From the NCBI GenBank assembly GCA_012295275.1, contig CM022672.1, positions 20,738,894 through 20,802,893 of the forward strand: DNA of 64,000 nt, given 5' to 3'. Positions 62,401 to 64,000 of the stretch are shown one piece after another. Numbering within the stretch: position 1 is the first letter of the stretch; every line of letters begins with the position of its first letter. The translations under genes and the position numbers were made by a program. This DNA is from Chrysomallon squamiferum (lineage: Eukaryota > Mollusca > Gastropoda > Neomphalida > Peltospiridae). The notes below the pieces were generated by a model. The model had not been told where the DNA came from, ran no database searches, and saw nothing but the letters and a program-made list of their open reading frames with translations.

Positions 62401-64000
62401 CATTGCTCACATATCCATCATATGTTCCACACAAACCTGACAGCAACAAACAGAATTGTTACCAAAATCGTTTTCTTTTCCATCTTTTTCTGGTCTTGTG
62501 TTATGCTGGCTTTGCAAGTGTTCATAAACAGGATACATAATTATATGAAAGGTATGTCTTGCATGTCAAAGTGATTAATATGTGAAATTTATGCACTGCT
62601 TGTGAATGATATATTTTCTGAGAACAAAAATGATTAGGTGTGAAAGGTGTATGTTATTTGTTTGAAAGGTCTAACTTGTGTGTCATACCTAATGTTATTA
62701 TGAAATAATCAAAACATTACCCTGAGTGTGTCCCCAGTCAGCAGCCGAAGCATGAAGCCAGACATTTATAAACTCTCCAGTTTTCCTCACCCCATTCTTC
62801 ACAACCACATATGTACCAGTAGGTAAATAGACCTAAAATATACATTATACTTCACATATGTACAGTAGGCAAATACACCTGCAATATATAGTATACTTCA
62901 GAACCACATATGTACCAGTAGGCAAATACATATGCGGTATACATTATACTTCACAACCAATTATATACTAATAGATAAATACACTACAATATACATTATA
63001 CTTCACACTGGGACAAACTGAGATTGAAGTATAAGAACAGTCTGACAAACTGAGGGTGAGTTGTAAGAAAACTGTGACAAACTGAGGTTGAAGAGTAAGT
63101 ACACTATTACAAAGTGAGGTTGACGTGTTTACCCTATATTCTCTGCCTCCAACATATCTGACAATACGAGTTCCTGGTGTCAACTCGCCAGTGATGTATG
63201 TCCGGATGACCATCTGTGTGTCTGGCTCACTGTCCTGTTCTGCACATCTGTCAATCACTATGACATCATCACCTGATCTGACAGCCACAGCACAGTTACA
63301 GGCAGCTCTCTTACGACAACTTCGGTAGAATGATCTTACCTGTACACAAAACAAATGTCTTATTCCATCTGAGAACAAACATTCATTAATCAAGAAATAA
63401 GTGAACAGTTATAAATTTAATATTATACTAGGAATATATTTCAATATTATTATATATGAAAATATATCAAACATTTTCTTCTAACATGGTGAAATTTCAT
63501 CACAATGAAAAAAACAAAGGGAATTCTTAAAATAGATATAAAAAATAAATTATATATTATATAGTGGCTCTCTATATCATAATATAATATATTTACTTAC
63601 TTCATATGGTTTAGTGGTGTGTTTGTAAAGGATAAATTCTCCTTCATAGAAATTGTTGTATTTTCTGAAAGGAATAATAAATATAATTGACATTTGCACA
63701 TACAGTATGTGTGTTTAAGATTAAAGAAAAAAAGACCAGGTTTATATACAATGTGTGATAAACTTGTAGAAACACTTACTTTCCATCAAATGTTGTAATG
63801 TGAGGATCGTTGATAGATTTGCATGTTGCTGACCTGTCAGCATCTTCAACAACAATCTGAAAACAGCATGAATAACATCTACTTATGCTGTTAAACATTC
63901 AGATATATGTAACAAACTGTCAAATGTTTACAGTTATAAATGTAGATATACAAAACAAAGTACCATTCTTAAACATCTAGATACATGTAACAAACTAAAC
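13044..64000 (-). CDS. giant VWDE-like multi-unit transmembrane protein (5' end outside window)
   Basis: One minus-strand gene with 92 exons placed in this window and more beyond base 64,000. The model rests on canonical GT-AG sites, matching phases, and near-identical exon lengths in six tandem units (for example 77, 64, 207-213, 112-115 and 109 bp for the vWD exons). Summed exon lengths per unit are 3051, 3040, 3024, 3012, 3717 and 1962 bp. All are multiples of three except unit 2, which carries a +1 frameshift. The product has about 5,900 residues here: an ectodomain of repeated vWD, Cys-rich, EGF-like, IPT/TIG-like, LamG-like and Ig-like modules, then a membrane helix and a short basic tail. 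The vWD and EGF sequences resemble the VWDE family. The likely role is adhesion or extracellular recognition, which is inference from domain content. The start and signal peptide are not in the window. Confidence 0.85.
13423..13513 (-). CDS. transmembrane exon
   Basis: This 91-bp exon is bounded by TTTTGAAG|ATTGTACAACC and TTAAGAAG|GTGAGT. It encodes NCTTKT followed by a run of hydrophobic residues (IIIIGCVAAALLIVIIIVAV, then IILR), a clear single membrane helix. Basic residues follow directly in the next exon, so the tail is cytoplasmic and the long repeat region is outside the cell (type I). Confidence 0.9.
13520..14080. repeat. intronic minisatellite (about 48 bp) by the transmembrane exon
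   Basis: Imperfect copies of ACACACTGATAAACACAAAA plus CACATACACAGGTAAACATA fill the intron between the transmembrane exon and the last NP-motif exon, starting almost at the acceptor. The long Cys/Phe/Val-rich open frames on the minus strand are only this repeat. Confidence 0.85.
14248..15087 (-). CDS. unit 6: EGF-like, IPT/TIG-like and NP-motif exons
   Basis: Exons 15087-14897, 14742-14515 and 14362-14248. The first completes an EGF-like domain (CSCTSGWSGPDC) and starts an IPT/TIG-like sandwich. The second carries the VSNDG strand motif and a CMAC/C pair that recurs in every unit. The third is the short Cys motif CYINGQCYTRNSQKGSDPC ending SWSQSS, after which the transmembrane exon follows directly. 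Unit 6 therefore lacks the LamG-like, Ig-like and beta-rich parts. The 3' end of the middle exon has been copied into the downstream intron (14400-14514). Confidence 0.85.
14390..14514. repeat. donor-side exon-edge duplications at exon 14742-14515
   Basis: Two intronic copies of TTTACAGAACATGTAGG(T/C)TT precede the true exon end TTTATAGAACATGAAGGTTT on the plus strand. On the minus strand each copy carries the coding end plus an AAG|GT(T/A)A-like donor. Confidence 0.75.
15230..15397. repeat. donor-side exon-edge duplications at exon 15584-15398
   Basis: On the minus strand the exon ends ACATGTGACACAG|GTACAA. In the intron the words ACATGTGACACAG|GTACAG and ACATCTGACAAAG|GTACAA recur at roughly 48-bp spacing, so two full decoy donors with coding sequence attached follow the real one. 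Confidence 0.8.
15398..16402 (-). CDS. unit 6: linker, C8-like and EGF-start exons
   Basis: Exons 16402-16278, 16015-15860 and 15584-15398. The first carries AVDITKRLITDHMKS and then a strong basic site SRRKR|A, a furin-type sequence. The second is the C8-like helical segment recognised in all units by WPTA, spaced cysteines and a final C..DI(K/Q). The third gives the second half of that segment and the start of the EGF-like domain (CSFHGTCDTG). The C8-like label is inferred from cysteine spacing after a vWD domain. Confidence 0.85.
16662..19734 (-). CDS. unit 6: diverged vWD domain and Cys-rich exon
   Basis: Exons 19734-19655, 19329-19266, 19065-18859, 18316-18214, 17928-17808 and 16807-16662. 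The order is STGDPHMVTFDG, then FAGEFILYQH, the core exon, LPTGTKVTVK, GLCGIYNNDVSDDL, and the Cys-rich linker exon. The core exon reads GTCAVTIRSGNDIIRFNKC, where units 1-5 have C.C..(A/I)V(R/K)..DD(V/I)(I/V)V(I/V)D(R/K)C, so one cysteine and several acidic residues are lost. Exon lengths also drift (80, 103 and 121 bp). This is the most diverged vWD of the six and the only one directly before the membrane end. Confidence 0.85.
16970..17766 (+). mobile_element. pogo/Tc1-like element with PHD-type zinc finger remnant
   Basis: Near-perfect terminal inverted repeats (GGGCAAGGTGGGGTAATTCT at the left, and GGGTAAGGTGGGGTAATTCT read inward from the right) are flanked by TA on both sides, as in the Tc1/mariner superfamily. 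It is about 797 bp and sits in an intron 42 bp from an exon donor. Inside, on the plus strand, 17118-17414 encodes an acidic stretch and then a Cys/His cluster (CELCGRVDD, FIGCDGCPHWYCLD, VFLCDIC), the spacing of a PHD finger. Such fingers occur at the C terminus of some pogo/Tigger-like transposases. The catalytic part is missing, so the copy is non-autonomous. Confidence 0.75.
17118..17414 (+). pseudogene. transposase C-terminal fragment, PHD-like finger
   Basis: 98 open codons lie inside the element at 16970-17766. They show a Lys/Asn-rich and acidic start and then seven cysteines and one histidine spaced like a PHD finger. It is not part of the host gene, because it is on the opposite strand and in an intron. 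The open frame suggests a fairly young insertion. Confidence 0.65.
18370..18858. repeat. donor-side array at exon 19065-18859
   Basis: Imperfect copies of a unit of about 33 bp, with words like CCTACATGACA(T/C)ATTA and AATAAACCTACATGA, run up to the exon donor ACCTAC|ATGATATATTC. On the minus strand several copies read TATGTCAT|GTAGGTTT, that is exon end plus donor. Confidence 0.65.
19908..20500 (-). CDS. unit 5: CSVSAC-type exon and beta-rich segment
   Basis: Exons 20500-20408 (93 bp) and 20294-19908 (387 bp). The first is the conserved 93-bp exon (MYCQVRASNPKRCGNK...ISLSLQ) that supplies the second half of the Ig-like region. The second is a beta-rich segment of unknown family that precedes each next vWD domain. 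Here it lacks the PPRLLCP signature of the other units and reads SMAVMPDFYC instead. It ends TTTIETLK at a GTAAGT donor. Confidence 0.8.
20983..21236 (-). CDS. unit 5: Ig-like exon
   Basis: 254 bp. The exon starts GDPSEYPIMSSP and carries a cysteine (FLSCSITHA) and a tryptophan (YTVEWLIAD) at Ig-like spacing. It ends KILTDG at the donor GGT|GTACGT, chosen because it keeps phase 0 into the next exon. The open frame continues a further 30 codons into the intron, so a longer retained form cannot be excluded. It is longer than the equivalents in units 1, 3 and 4 (218-227 bp). Confidence 0.75.
21665..22312 (-). CDS. unit 5: mucin-like Ser/Thr repeat exon
   Basis: A single 648-bp exon, exactly 24 x 27 bp. 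About 22 tandem copies of a 27-bp unit encode STESTVTTG with few changes (A, I or S for V or T), then a tail EKTTMSTTKVACYG. It joins the LamG-like exon upstream (phase G|AA, giving ASTESTV) and the Ig-like exon downstream. Dense Ser/Thr implies heavy O-glycosylation and an extended stalk. No other unit in the window has it, so it arose by expansion within unit 5. The plus-strand reading of the same array (VTVLSVLPV repeats) is an antisense shadow. Confidence 0.9.
22753..23403 (-). CDS. unit 5: LamG-like jelly-roll exon
   Basis: 651 bp in one exon. It carries the features shared by all five copies: a start of the Y-D-x-V type, K(T/N)(A/Q)YIDV before a CLWNPALCKLGLTVSF motif, then IFTNGADEVDGYGVSMY, EWTVFTSKF, VEFSWSIQFGLTLYID, FYIGKS and IIIEGWTV. 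This is the pattern of a concanavalin A-like/LamG fold with two cysteines closing one loop. It ends ASTG at a GTACAA donor and splices into the mucin-like exon. Confidence 0.85.
23706..24844 (-). CDS. unit 5: EGF-like end, IPT/TIG-like and NP-motif exons
   Basis: Exons 24844-24657, 24355-24146 and 23814-23706. The first reads GQCKCAENYTGDDCS (EGF-like C-terminal half) and then a first sandwich half with LSLYGEGFAETSQLKC. The second has ATYISEQQVICTLPGEGAFH, the IPT/TIG-like strand pattern. The third is CSIGDKCYGDGFVNPLNF. The 5' edges of the first and third exons have both been multiplied into the adjoining introns. Confidence 0.85.
23815..24065. repeat. acceptor-side exon-edge array at exon 23814-23706
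   Basis: Four intronic copies of a unit of about 57 bp. Each carries ACTTGTCTCC(A/C)A(T/A)AGAA, the first 28 coding bases of the exon, plus its acceptor and polypyrimidine tract (CTGTGAAAATTACAAAAT on the plus strand). Coding similarity is clear to the eye in every copy. Confidence 0.85.
24845..24965. repeat. acceptor-side exon-edge array at exon 24844-24657
   Basis: About four copies of ACATAATCACAACTTACACT-type DNA follow the exon start CACTTACACTGAC|CT on the plus strand, with a period near 38 bp. Confidence 0.75.
25072..27234 (-). CDS. unit 5: Cys-rich, linker, C8-like and EGF-start exons
   Basis: Exons 27234-27074, 26821-26706, 26407-26264 and 25252-25072. In order they give the Cys-rich segment (SLYSGSCPDES...SSKKTRKG), the DIT linker (GNDITDKLLSSAN...FDLNYVSP), the C8-like half (ITYSEAVKQCKLKIDASASG, ending DICVEDVQ), and the second half with the EGF start CPADCSSHGKCEQG. 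The C8-like exon lacks the WPTA signature seen in units 1-3. The cluster SSKKTRKG sits where other units have basic residues too. Confidence 0.85.
25255..25590. repeat. intronic repeats upstream of exon 25252-25072
   Basis: Short units of about 32 bp (ACATGTCACTAATAGTAAAC type) at 25,265-25,400. Then a direct duplication of about 97 bp (ACCATCAGTAAATTATGCTG...) at about 25,408 and 25,506, which differs at very few positions and so looks recent. Confidence 0.8.
25600..26216. repeat. 40-bp minisatellite
   Basis: About 15 near-identical copies of CATCCATTACTAACTCTAAC ACTGGCTGGTACAAAGATGC (40 bp), with some partial units. It ends about 50 bp from the donor of exon 26407-26264. I see no coding sequence of the gene in it. 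The open frames across it are the repeat translated. Confidence 0.95.
27000..27022. repeat. (TA)n microsatellite
   Basis: Short uninterrupted TA run in the intron after exon 27234-27074. Confidence 0.9.
27384..28726 (-). CDS. unit 5: vWD domain
   Basis: Three exons where other units use five: 28726-28586 (141 bp = 77+64, the first two fused), 28133-27921 and 27604-27384 (221 bp = 112+109, the last two fused). The sequence runs SVGDPHFTTFDGR, TEGEFVMYKHKQLPYE, CNCGIIVKSGDDVIVIDKCG, NNELTPGTRII, ITLPTGGYLTV, QTEGLCGFFDGDKTNDL. All the hallmark vWD motifs are present. The 5' edges of two of its exons (28726 and 27604) have been amplified in the introns. Confidence 0.9.
27605..27890. repeat. acceptor-side exon-edge array at exon 27604-27384
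   Basis: About five copies of CAGTAG(G/A)CAGAGTTA(T/C)CTGT followed by AACATTTATATGTCAAAGTT-like intron. The left half is exon (ITLPTG coding), the middle CTG is the acceptor AG. The period is about 58-60 bp. Confidence 0.85.
28727..28960. repeat. acceptor-side exon-edge array at exon 28726-28586
   Basis: Three intronic copies, about 70 bp apart, of GCACTGTGATCCTGATCTTT then TATTAGTAACTGAAAAAACA. The first part repeats the first 30 or so coding bases (LLIKDQDHSAL) and the second the acceptor. Copies decay with distance from the exon. Confidence 0.85.
29038..30183 (-). CDS. unit 4: Ig-like, CSVSAC and beta-rich exons
   Basis: Exons 30183-29966, 29772-29680 and 29421-29038. The Ig-like exon starts ESPTLKTKPEIE with cysteine and tryptophan at MKCVFEPL and RVTWFVN. 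I end it at TTCA|GTATGT because this keeps phase 0 into ISCSVSACYSSQC. Running to the next GT would introduce a stop or shift. The 384-bp last exon has PPRLFCPDSDC and ends DSLKDGNQDG...SLDTVQ, phase 0 into the unit 5 vWD domain. Confidence 0.85.
30510..31145 (-). CDS. unit 4: LamG-like jelly-roll exon
   Basis: 636 bp. It carries VDQYVDLGNRTAECLGN, CKHGLTISFKIKF, VVFSSGGEVSDGYGLAMFY, EWTVRTTKI, VKFSWSVQTGLQLQLDG, KFYIGKS and IIMEGWTIVYS. The fold markers and two central cysteines match the copies in units 2 and 5. Most similar by eye to unit 5, whose exon also has IGKS and I(M/I)EGWT. Confidence 0.9.
31266..32952 (-). CDS. unit 4: EGF-like end, IPT/TIG-like and NP-motif exons
   Basis: Exons 32952-32762, 32501-32298 and 31380-31266. 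The first reads GNCECETGFGGGDCS and VTIYGLGFVEVETLVCQF. The second has ATFISEDQVTCSDPNL and IAVSNDGTLFSKSLKF, ending TKGCTAR at a GTCAGT donor. The third is CMVDGKCYEDGFTNPQNQ. Between the second and third lies a Tc1/mariner-like relic. Confidence 0.85.
31612..32190. mobile_element. Tc1/mariner-like MITE relic
   Basis: The left end reads ACAGTCAAAACTGGTC and the right end, read inward on the other strand, GCAGTTAAACCTGTCTGTAA. The interior repeats ACTTGTCTATAACAACCAGT-like words. This CAGT.AAACCTGTC...AAC form is common for old Tc1/mariner terminal repeats. A left TA is present (ATATACAGTC); the right target site is unclear. No transposase is left. Confidence 0.45.
33111..33187. repeat. (CA)n and (TA)n microsatellites
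   Basis: A CA run followed after about 30 bp by a TATATA run, in the intron before the GTAAGT-rich array. Confidence 0.9.
33200..33849. repeat. GTAAGT-rich array and duplicated exon end at exon 34030-33850
   Basis: The plus-strand words GACTACTTACAATCACACAA and TAATGACTTACATACACAGT alternate many times. On the minus strand each contains GTAAGT, the consensus donor hexamer. Within it, about 33,535-33,680 repeats 33,749-33,888 almost exactly, including the last 36 coding bases of the exon (CSGHGKCEKG region) and its perfect donor CTTAC|CTTTTTCACACTT. There is thus a second, intact-looking copy of exon end plus 5' splice site about 205 bp downstream. Confidence 0.9.
33850..37873 (-). CDS. unit 4: Cys-rich, linker, C8-like and EGF-start exons
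   Basis: Exons 37873-37710, 37466-37360, 34380-34237 and 34030-33850. They read SLYDGHCTTTEKKQAIFCQC, then GEDITDKLDKSASVPLKC...FNISWMHT, ADVGITEFEAKDYC...SIDLCTEDLL, and the EGF start CLNDCSGHGKCEKG. The second exon ends at ACACT|GTATAT, chosen by phase and by its 107-bp length, equal to unit 2. The intron between 37360 and 34380 is about 3 kb, the largest in the gene here, swollen by a 54-bp array and a transposon. Confidence 0.85.
34640..37359. repeat. 54-bp donor-side exon-edge array (interrupted by a transposon)
   Basis: About 14 copies of a 54-bp unit lie at 36,615-37,359, and about five decayed copies at 34,640-34,965. The unit on the minus strand contains ACATCAGTTGTAAACACACT|GTATATTTTATATCAG. 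The exon itself ends ACATCAGCTGGATGCACACT|GTATATTTTATATCAG, so the unit is the last 20 coding bases plus the donor. The 18-residue periodic open frames on both strands are this array. Confidence 0.9.
34968..36612 (+). mobile_element. decayed pogo/Tigger-like element inside the 54-bp array
   Basis: Inverted ends GGAGGGTGTAAGT (34968-34980) and GGAGGGGGTAAGT (read inward from 36607). The array sequence resumes on both sides (...ATAAAGTATA before, CTGTATGTTTACAGCTGATG after). Interior plus-strand pieces in broken frames include DFVVVKVAGKPSSKHCIARV, DVVDEDEFEFVFLQ and an acidic SDPESAEYDDVSANDDPF segment. These resemble C-terminal parts of Tigger-like transposases. Several stops make it non-functional. 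Confidence 0.65.
38100..40130 (-). CDS. unit 4: vWD domain
   Basis: Exons 40130-40054, 39805-39742, 39359-39150, 38913-38799 and 38208-38100. Motifs in order: SVNDPHITTFDGR, FFEGEFVLYQHKTLPYA, CNCAVAVRVDDDVVVIDKCG, NGDLTPGFNIYRSQGGKY, IFLPNGDEIKVQV (115 bp, one codon longer than in units 1-3), and GLCGTFNGNKEDDL. The site is NDPH, not GDPH. Two of its donors (39742 and 39150) have exon-edge duplications in the following introns. Confidence 0.9.
39050..39149. repeat. donor-side duplication at exon 39359-39150
   Basis: Three copies of TCAGTACTCACTGTATTTT / GTTCAGTACAGTGTATTTTA / TTAATACTCACTGTGTATTT precede and include the true donor. On the minus strand the first intronic copy keeps AATACA|GTGAGT, a good decoy donor. 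Confidence 0.7.
39480..39741. repeat. donor-side exon-edge array at exon 39805-39742
   Basis: About six copies of a 32-45-bp unit like TTGATACTTACAGCATAAGG then TAGAGTTTTGTG. On the minus strand the copies encode YQNINHKPVPYV-like peptides, plainly derived from the exon end YQHKTLPYA, each followed by donor-like sequence. Confidence 0.85.
40291..41395 (-). CDS. unit 3: Ig-like, CSVSAC and beta-rich exons
   Basis: Exons 41395-41175, 40954-40862 and 40680-40291. They read GYPKLSKEPVLNTYINETGK with YFVCEFEPL, then MFCSVSACLTDNCDTTWGDP, then TNIPPHLLCPVDDRDNC ending DSLQDRDQTQS...IDIGSVK. The 390-bp last exon corresponds to two exons in unit 1 (224+169 bp). Phases agree throughout. Confidence 0.9.
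41397..41500. repeat. (TAAG)n/(TAAA)n microsatellite
   Basis: Begins two bases beyond the start of the Ig-like exon 41395-41175, on its acceptor side. On the minus strand it supplies a long CTTA/TTTA pyrimidine-rich stretch before the AG. Confidence 0.9.
41580..42221 (-). CDS. unit 3: LamG-like jelly-roll exon
   Basis: 642 bp. Motifs: NDRDQYIDWTDVIGSCLMDP, CQFGFTVTFSVKF, YLMTNCGEEKEGVGIAVYY, EWTVYLSDI, QISWSVQTGLEMSIDG, CKFYMGHP. Compared with units 2, 4 and 5 it has a cysteine in TNCGEE, where they have (S/T)(S/N)G, and a second extra cysteine in SCKFYMG, which may pair. It ends KALDILTG at a GTAAG donor. Confidence 0.9.
42370..42700. repeat. donor-adjacent array at exon 42816-42702
   Basis: Units with ATACTGACATGTAACAAGTG run up to the exon donor. 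On the minus strand each starts GTCAGTATA or GTCAGTGTATAGTTACACTT, close to the intron start GTTAGTATACAGTTACACTT. It repeats the intron beginning with donor-like words. No exon sequence is included. Confidence 0.75.
42702..43810 (-). CDS. unit 3: EGF-like end, IPT/TIG-like and NP-motif exons
   Basis: Exons 43810-43623, 43450-43265 and 42816-42702. They read GVCTCNNGWTGAVCD, VIVYGLQFAESGQLTCHL, then SEVVRCRVSALGIFNISISN with CQTCSVQKGCSNR, then CIIKDVCYENGFFNPDDP. The second exon is shorter (186 bp) than its homologues (204-210 bp). Confidence 0.9.
42820..43150. repeat. intronic minisatellite upstream of exon 42816-42702
   Basis: About eight copies of TTAGTACAGATAAAGACAGT then GATAACATTATTT start right at the acceptor. 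No exon sequence is recognised in it. Confidence 0.85.
44153..45493 (-). CDS. unit 3: Cys-rich, linker, C8-like and EGF-start exons
   Basis: Exons 45493-45324, 45128-45019, 44740-44585 and 44336-44153. They give RVASQDSFYNGKCFEAEDV with YCDCLQDRKKMC, then GAVDITESLVSVAKKIDVC, then WPTAGKITRERAVTAC...SLDSCIEDIQ, then the EGF start CIDDCNNHGTCISG. Each length is close to the homologue in unit 2. Confidence 0.9.
45890..47594 (-). CDS. unit 3: vWD domain
   Basis: Exons 47594-47518, 47367-47304, 47008-46802, 46496-46385 and 45998-45890. Motifs: SVGDPHFTTFDKK (a GDPH unit, with DK in place of DG), NNYLEGEFILYRHKSLPYE, CNCAVAVKSGDDIIVIDRCG, NGELTAQTQIIRHSGGRKYQ, VILPTGGVVTV, GLCGTFDGDKSNDF. All phases fit. 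Confidence 0.9.
46255..46384. repeat. exon-fragment copies downstream of exon 46496-46385
   Basis: Two decayed copies of the exon's 3' part lie directly downstream on the minus strand: about 46,324-46,384 (CATGAAATCAGTAGAAGAGG...CAGTGAGGAATT) and about 46,249-46,290 (TTTACCTTCTCTATTCATGA). They match CATGAAGTCAACAGAAGAAG and the donor CTTGTTTAC|CTTCTGTATT. A donor-like site is kept in the outer copy. Confidence 0.8.
46610..46801. repeat. donor-side array at exon 47008-46802
   Basis: Units of about 32 bp, TTTGTGTTTAAATACCTCAT then ATTACCTAATAC. On the minus strand they read AATATGAG|GTATTTAAAC or AATATCAG|GTATTTTAAC; the exon ends AAATATCAG|GTATTAAAAC. Confidence 0.75.
47063..47175. repeat. 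AAT/GAT/AAC triplet microsatellite
   Basis: Compound triplet array in the intron upstream of exon 47008-46802. Confidence 0.9.
48020..48904 (-). CDS. unit 2: Ig-like and beta-rich exons, with a frameshift
   Basis: Exons 48904-48594 and 48404-48020. The first (311 bp) fuses the Ig-like and CSVSAC exons that are separate elsewhere: DLPEFKQEPELRIGKSSLVC, YVKWQINSK, then ISCSFSACVAANCEQSHGPW. The second is the beta-rich segment with LPPKLLCNRDDKDC. It is 385 bp, where the homologues of this fused exon are 384-390 bp in steps of three. After LRIAVKG the frame breaks: one extra base in GGGATCC leads to TGA within three codons, while the next frame resumes the conserved STDGLKDRDRKRT...VTVGDVQ and the correct donor phase. 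As written, the protein would end here. Confidence 0.85.
49128..49766 (-). CDS. unit 2: LamG-like jelly-roll exon
   Basis: 639 bp. Motifs: GKHDFVDFGDMSDSCLGN, CKFGLTVSFKLKL, YIFSSGDDDMAGMTMWWERH, YEWVVNARFS, IEFSWSQQAGLSLYFNG, KFYFGRHFTRNQF, VMSDWNVVFA. The SSG(D/G) loop is followed by the acidic DDDM, suggestive of a metal site but not proof of one. Confidence 0.9.
50028..51305 (-). CDS. unit 2: EGF-like end, IPT/TIG-like and NP-motif exons
   Basis: Exons 51305-51115, 50450-50241 and 50142-50028. They read GTCDCEEGFAGDDCS, IIVYGGPFVKSANLTCHL, then FFMSSEIVICQVDV, VAVSNDGSTLSEKMKY and CEVCSLEKCIAQ, then CFIDNSCYKEGSVNPENK. Lengths and phases match unit 1. Confidence 0.9.
51306..51640. repeat. 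intronic minisatellite upstream of exon 51305-51115
   Basis: Degenerate units of about 60 bp with GACTTGTTATAGATATATTT and CTCACTGTTACTAC. The acceptor segment CTGTAAAACGATTTCACAGT recurs as CTGTAAACTGATTTAATTAC at about 51,425. Confidence 0.75.
51827..53388 (-). CDS. unit 2: Cys-rich, linker, C8-like and EGF-start exons
   Basis: Exons 53388-53213, 53004-52898, 52433-52278 and 52004-51827. They give TEDTLYNGYCPDDADAESW with YCDCRENHDISC and a basic end SRTNRKR, then YEDITKELIDLAVSPAKC, then WPTPSGMEYADVKAYC...DSCIMDIQ, and the EGF start CPGDCSTHGNCLQG. The NRKR|Y junction, formed across two exons, matches a furin consensus. Confidence 0.9.
53456..53489. repeat. (CAT)n/(TTA)n microsatellite
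   Basis: Triplet array in the intron between the last vWD exon and the Cys-rich exon of unit 2, starting with CAT units at about 53,438. Confidence 0.9.
53566..55317 (-). CDS. unit 2: vWD domain
   Basis: Exons 55317-55241, 55147-55084, 54723-54514, 53948-53837 and 53674-53566. Motifs: SVNDPHITTFDGR, HNYFEGEFVLYKHSTLPYE, CNCAVAVRVEDDVIVVDRCG, NGVMTPGVQVLRYNGGNKYQ, IILPTGTTVQVQ, GLCGTFDNEKSNDLTYPDG. Its lengths (77, 64, 210, 112 and 109 bp) set the reference for the other units. Confidence 0.92.
54000..54500. repeat. intronic array of TGATACACATGATAC type
   Basis: Irregular copies of ATATCTGATACACATGATAC and ACTCATAGAGAACTTATATA (unit about 60 bp), with a TATA stretch near 54,340, run up to the donor of exon 54723-54514. 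Confidence 0.75.
55598..57289 (-). CDS. unit 1: Ig-like, CSVSAC-type and beta-rich exons
   Basis: Exons 57289-57063, 56584-56492, 56293-56070 and 55766-55598. They read ELPVLTQTPVLSVV with FKCDFVALTEG and RLQWFVNG, then VQCRVTPCYSFDCNN, then STVPPRLLCPAGKRSN, then CGGSIVTANWESGLSVPI ending YTRQISQVE. Here the beta-rich segment is split by an intron at DNKDR|C. In units 2-5 it is a single exon. The Ig-like exon end has been amplified into a large array. Confidence 0.9.
56600..57062. repeat. 58-bp donor-side exon-edge array at exon 57289-57063
   Basis: Eight or so copies of ACATTAGTTTCATACTGCCA then GCCTGTATAAGATGTATAC. On the minus strand they encode WQYETDV, CQYETNV and WQNETNV, decayed copies of the exon end VWQYGTN, each followed by GT(A/C/G)AG-like donors (AAT|GTAAGTATA in the real one). 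Confidence 0.9.
57396..58031 (-). CDS. unit 1: LamG-like jelly-roll exon
   Basis: 636 bp. Motifs: ALSVPDHCSIGFLLKFYIKF, YILTTGGDINNSTGIAVYY, IWAVTTPLPRLNSFHDFRVS, TLGLEVDVNGG, RLVIGGPL. It is the most diverged of the five copies: the first loop cysteine of CLG(N)..LC is missing and one extra CSRQF cysteine appears near the end. Confidence 0.88.
58512..60125 (-). CDS. unit 1: EGF-like end, IPT/TIG-like and NP-motif exons
   Basis: Exons 60125-59932, 59528-59325 and 58626-58512. They read GECICENNWIGEDCS, LVVIGSDFVESVTSVCQI, then TTFISSDVVVCQL and ITVSNDGKHWSESRKYII with CETCTTTQC, then CVIDGACFDCGSVFNDDP. Here the NP motif is changed to ND and an extra cysteine is present. Confidence 0.9.
58710..58889. 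mobile_element. hAT-type MITE with intact target duplication
   Basis: A 180-bp element with ends CAGTGGTGCCCA and, read inward from the right, CAGGGGTGCCCACACTTTTT, the hAT terminal form. Both sides carry the same 8-bp word ATTTATTG (58702-58709 and 58890-58897), the hAT target-site length. There is no open frame. It lies in an intron of unit 1. Confidence 0.85.
60276..61740 (-). CDS. unit 1: Cys-rich, C8-like and EGF-start exons
   Basis: Exons 61740-61574, 61072-60801 and 60456-60276. They give TTDSLYDGFCGEVEKNSEM with FCDCEEGKEPVC, then one 272-bp exon (LDQTEFYIAHSQSARKCLV ... WPTAGNISETQAREIC ... QFCMDDIQ), then LTDDPMWTLAAVD with the EGF start CINDCSGHGNCSKG. The 272-bp exon corresponds to two exons in units 2-6. 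Confidence 0.9.
60457..60700. repeat. intronic short-unit array
   Basis: Units of about 38 bp like CTTGTAAAATTTATCTACTT then TATTATC, upstream of exon 60456-60276. Confidence 0.75.
61135..61560. repeat. 34-bp intronic minisatellite
   Basis: About a dozen copies of ATAAAATATGTCTATCATGT then TTTAAATGTAACTA. No exon sequence is included. Confidence 0.9.
61741..62150. repeat. 29-bp intronic minisatellite at acceptor of exon 61740-61574
   Basis: About a dozen copies of TTAACAGTAACATATTTTAG then TATTAATGT begin a few bases from the acceptor. Confidence 0.85.
62328..63856 (-). CDS. unit 1: vWD domain (first supported exons at the right edge)
   Basis: Exons 63856-63780, 63664-63601, 63339-63133, 62832-62721 and 62436-62328. 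Motifs: SINDPHITTFDGK, NNFYEGEFILYKHTTKPYE, CNCAVAVRSGDDVIVIDRC, TGELTPGTRIVRYVGGREYR, VYLPTGTYVVVKN, GLCGTYDGYVSNDLLM. The 77-bp exon starts in phase 0 after a good acceptor, so at least one further exon lies beyond base 64,000. By analogy with the other units this would be a beta-rich exon of yet another unit. Confidence 0.92.
62833..63010. repeat. acceptor-side exon-edge array at exon 62832-62721
   Basis: Three copies, about 60 bp apart, of CTTCACAACCACATATGTAC then CAGTAGG(T/C)AAATA. These repeat the first 36 or so coding bases (VYLPTGTYVVVK) together with the acceptor region CCTAAAATATACATTATA. Confidence 0.85.
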
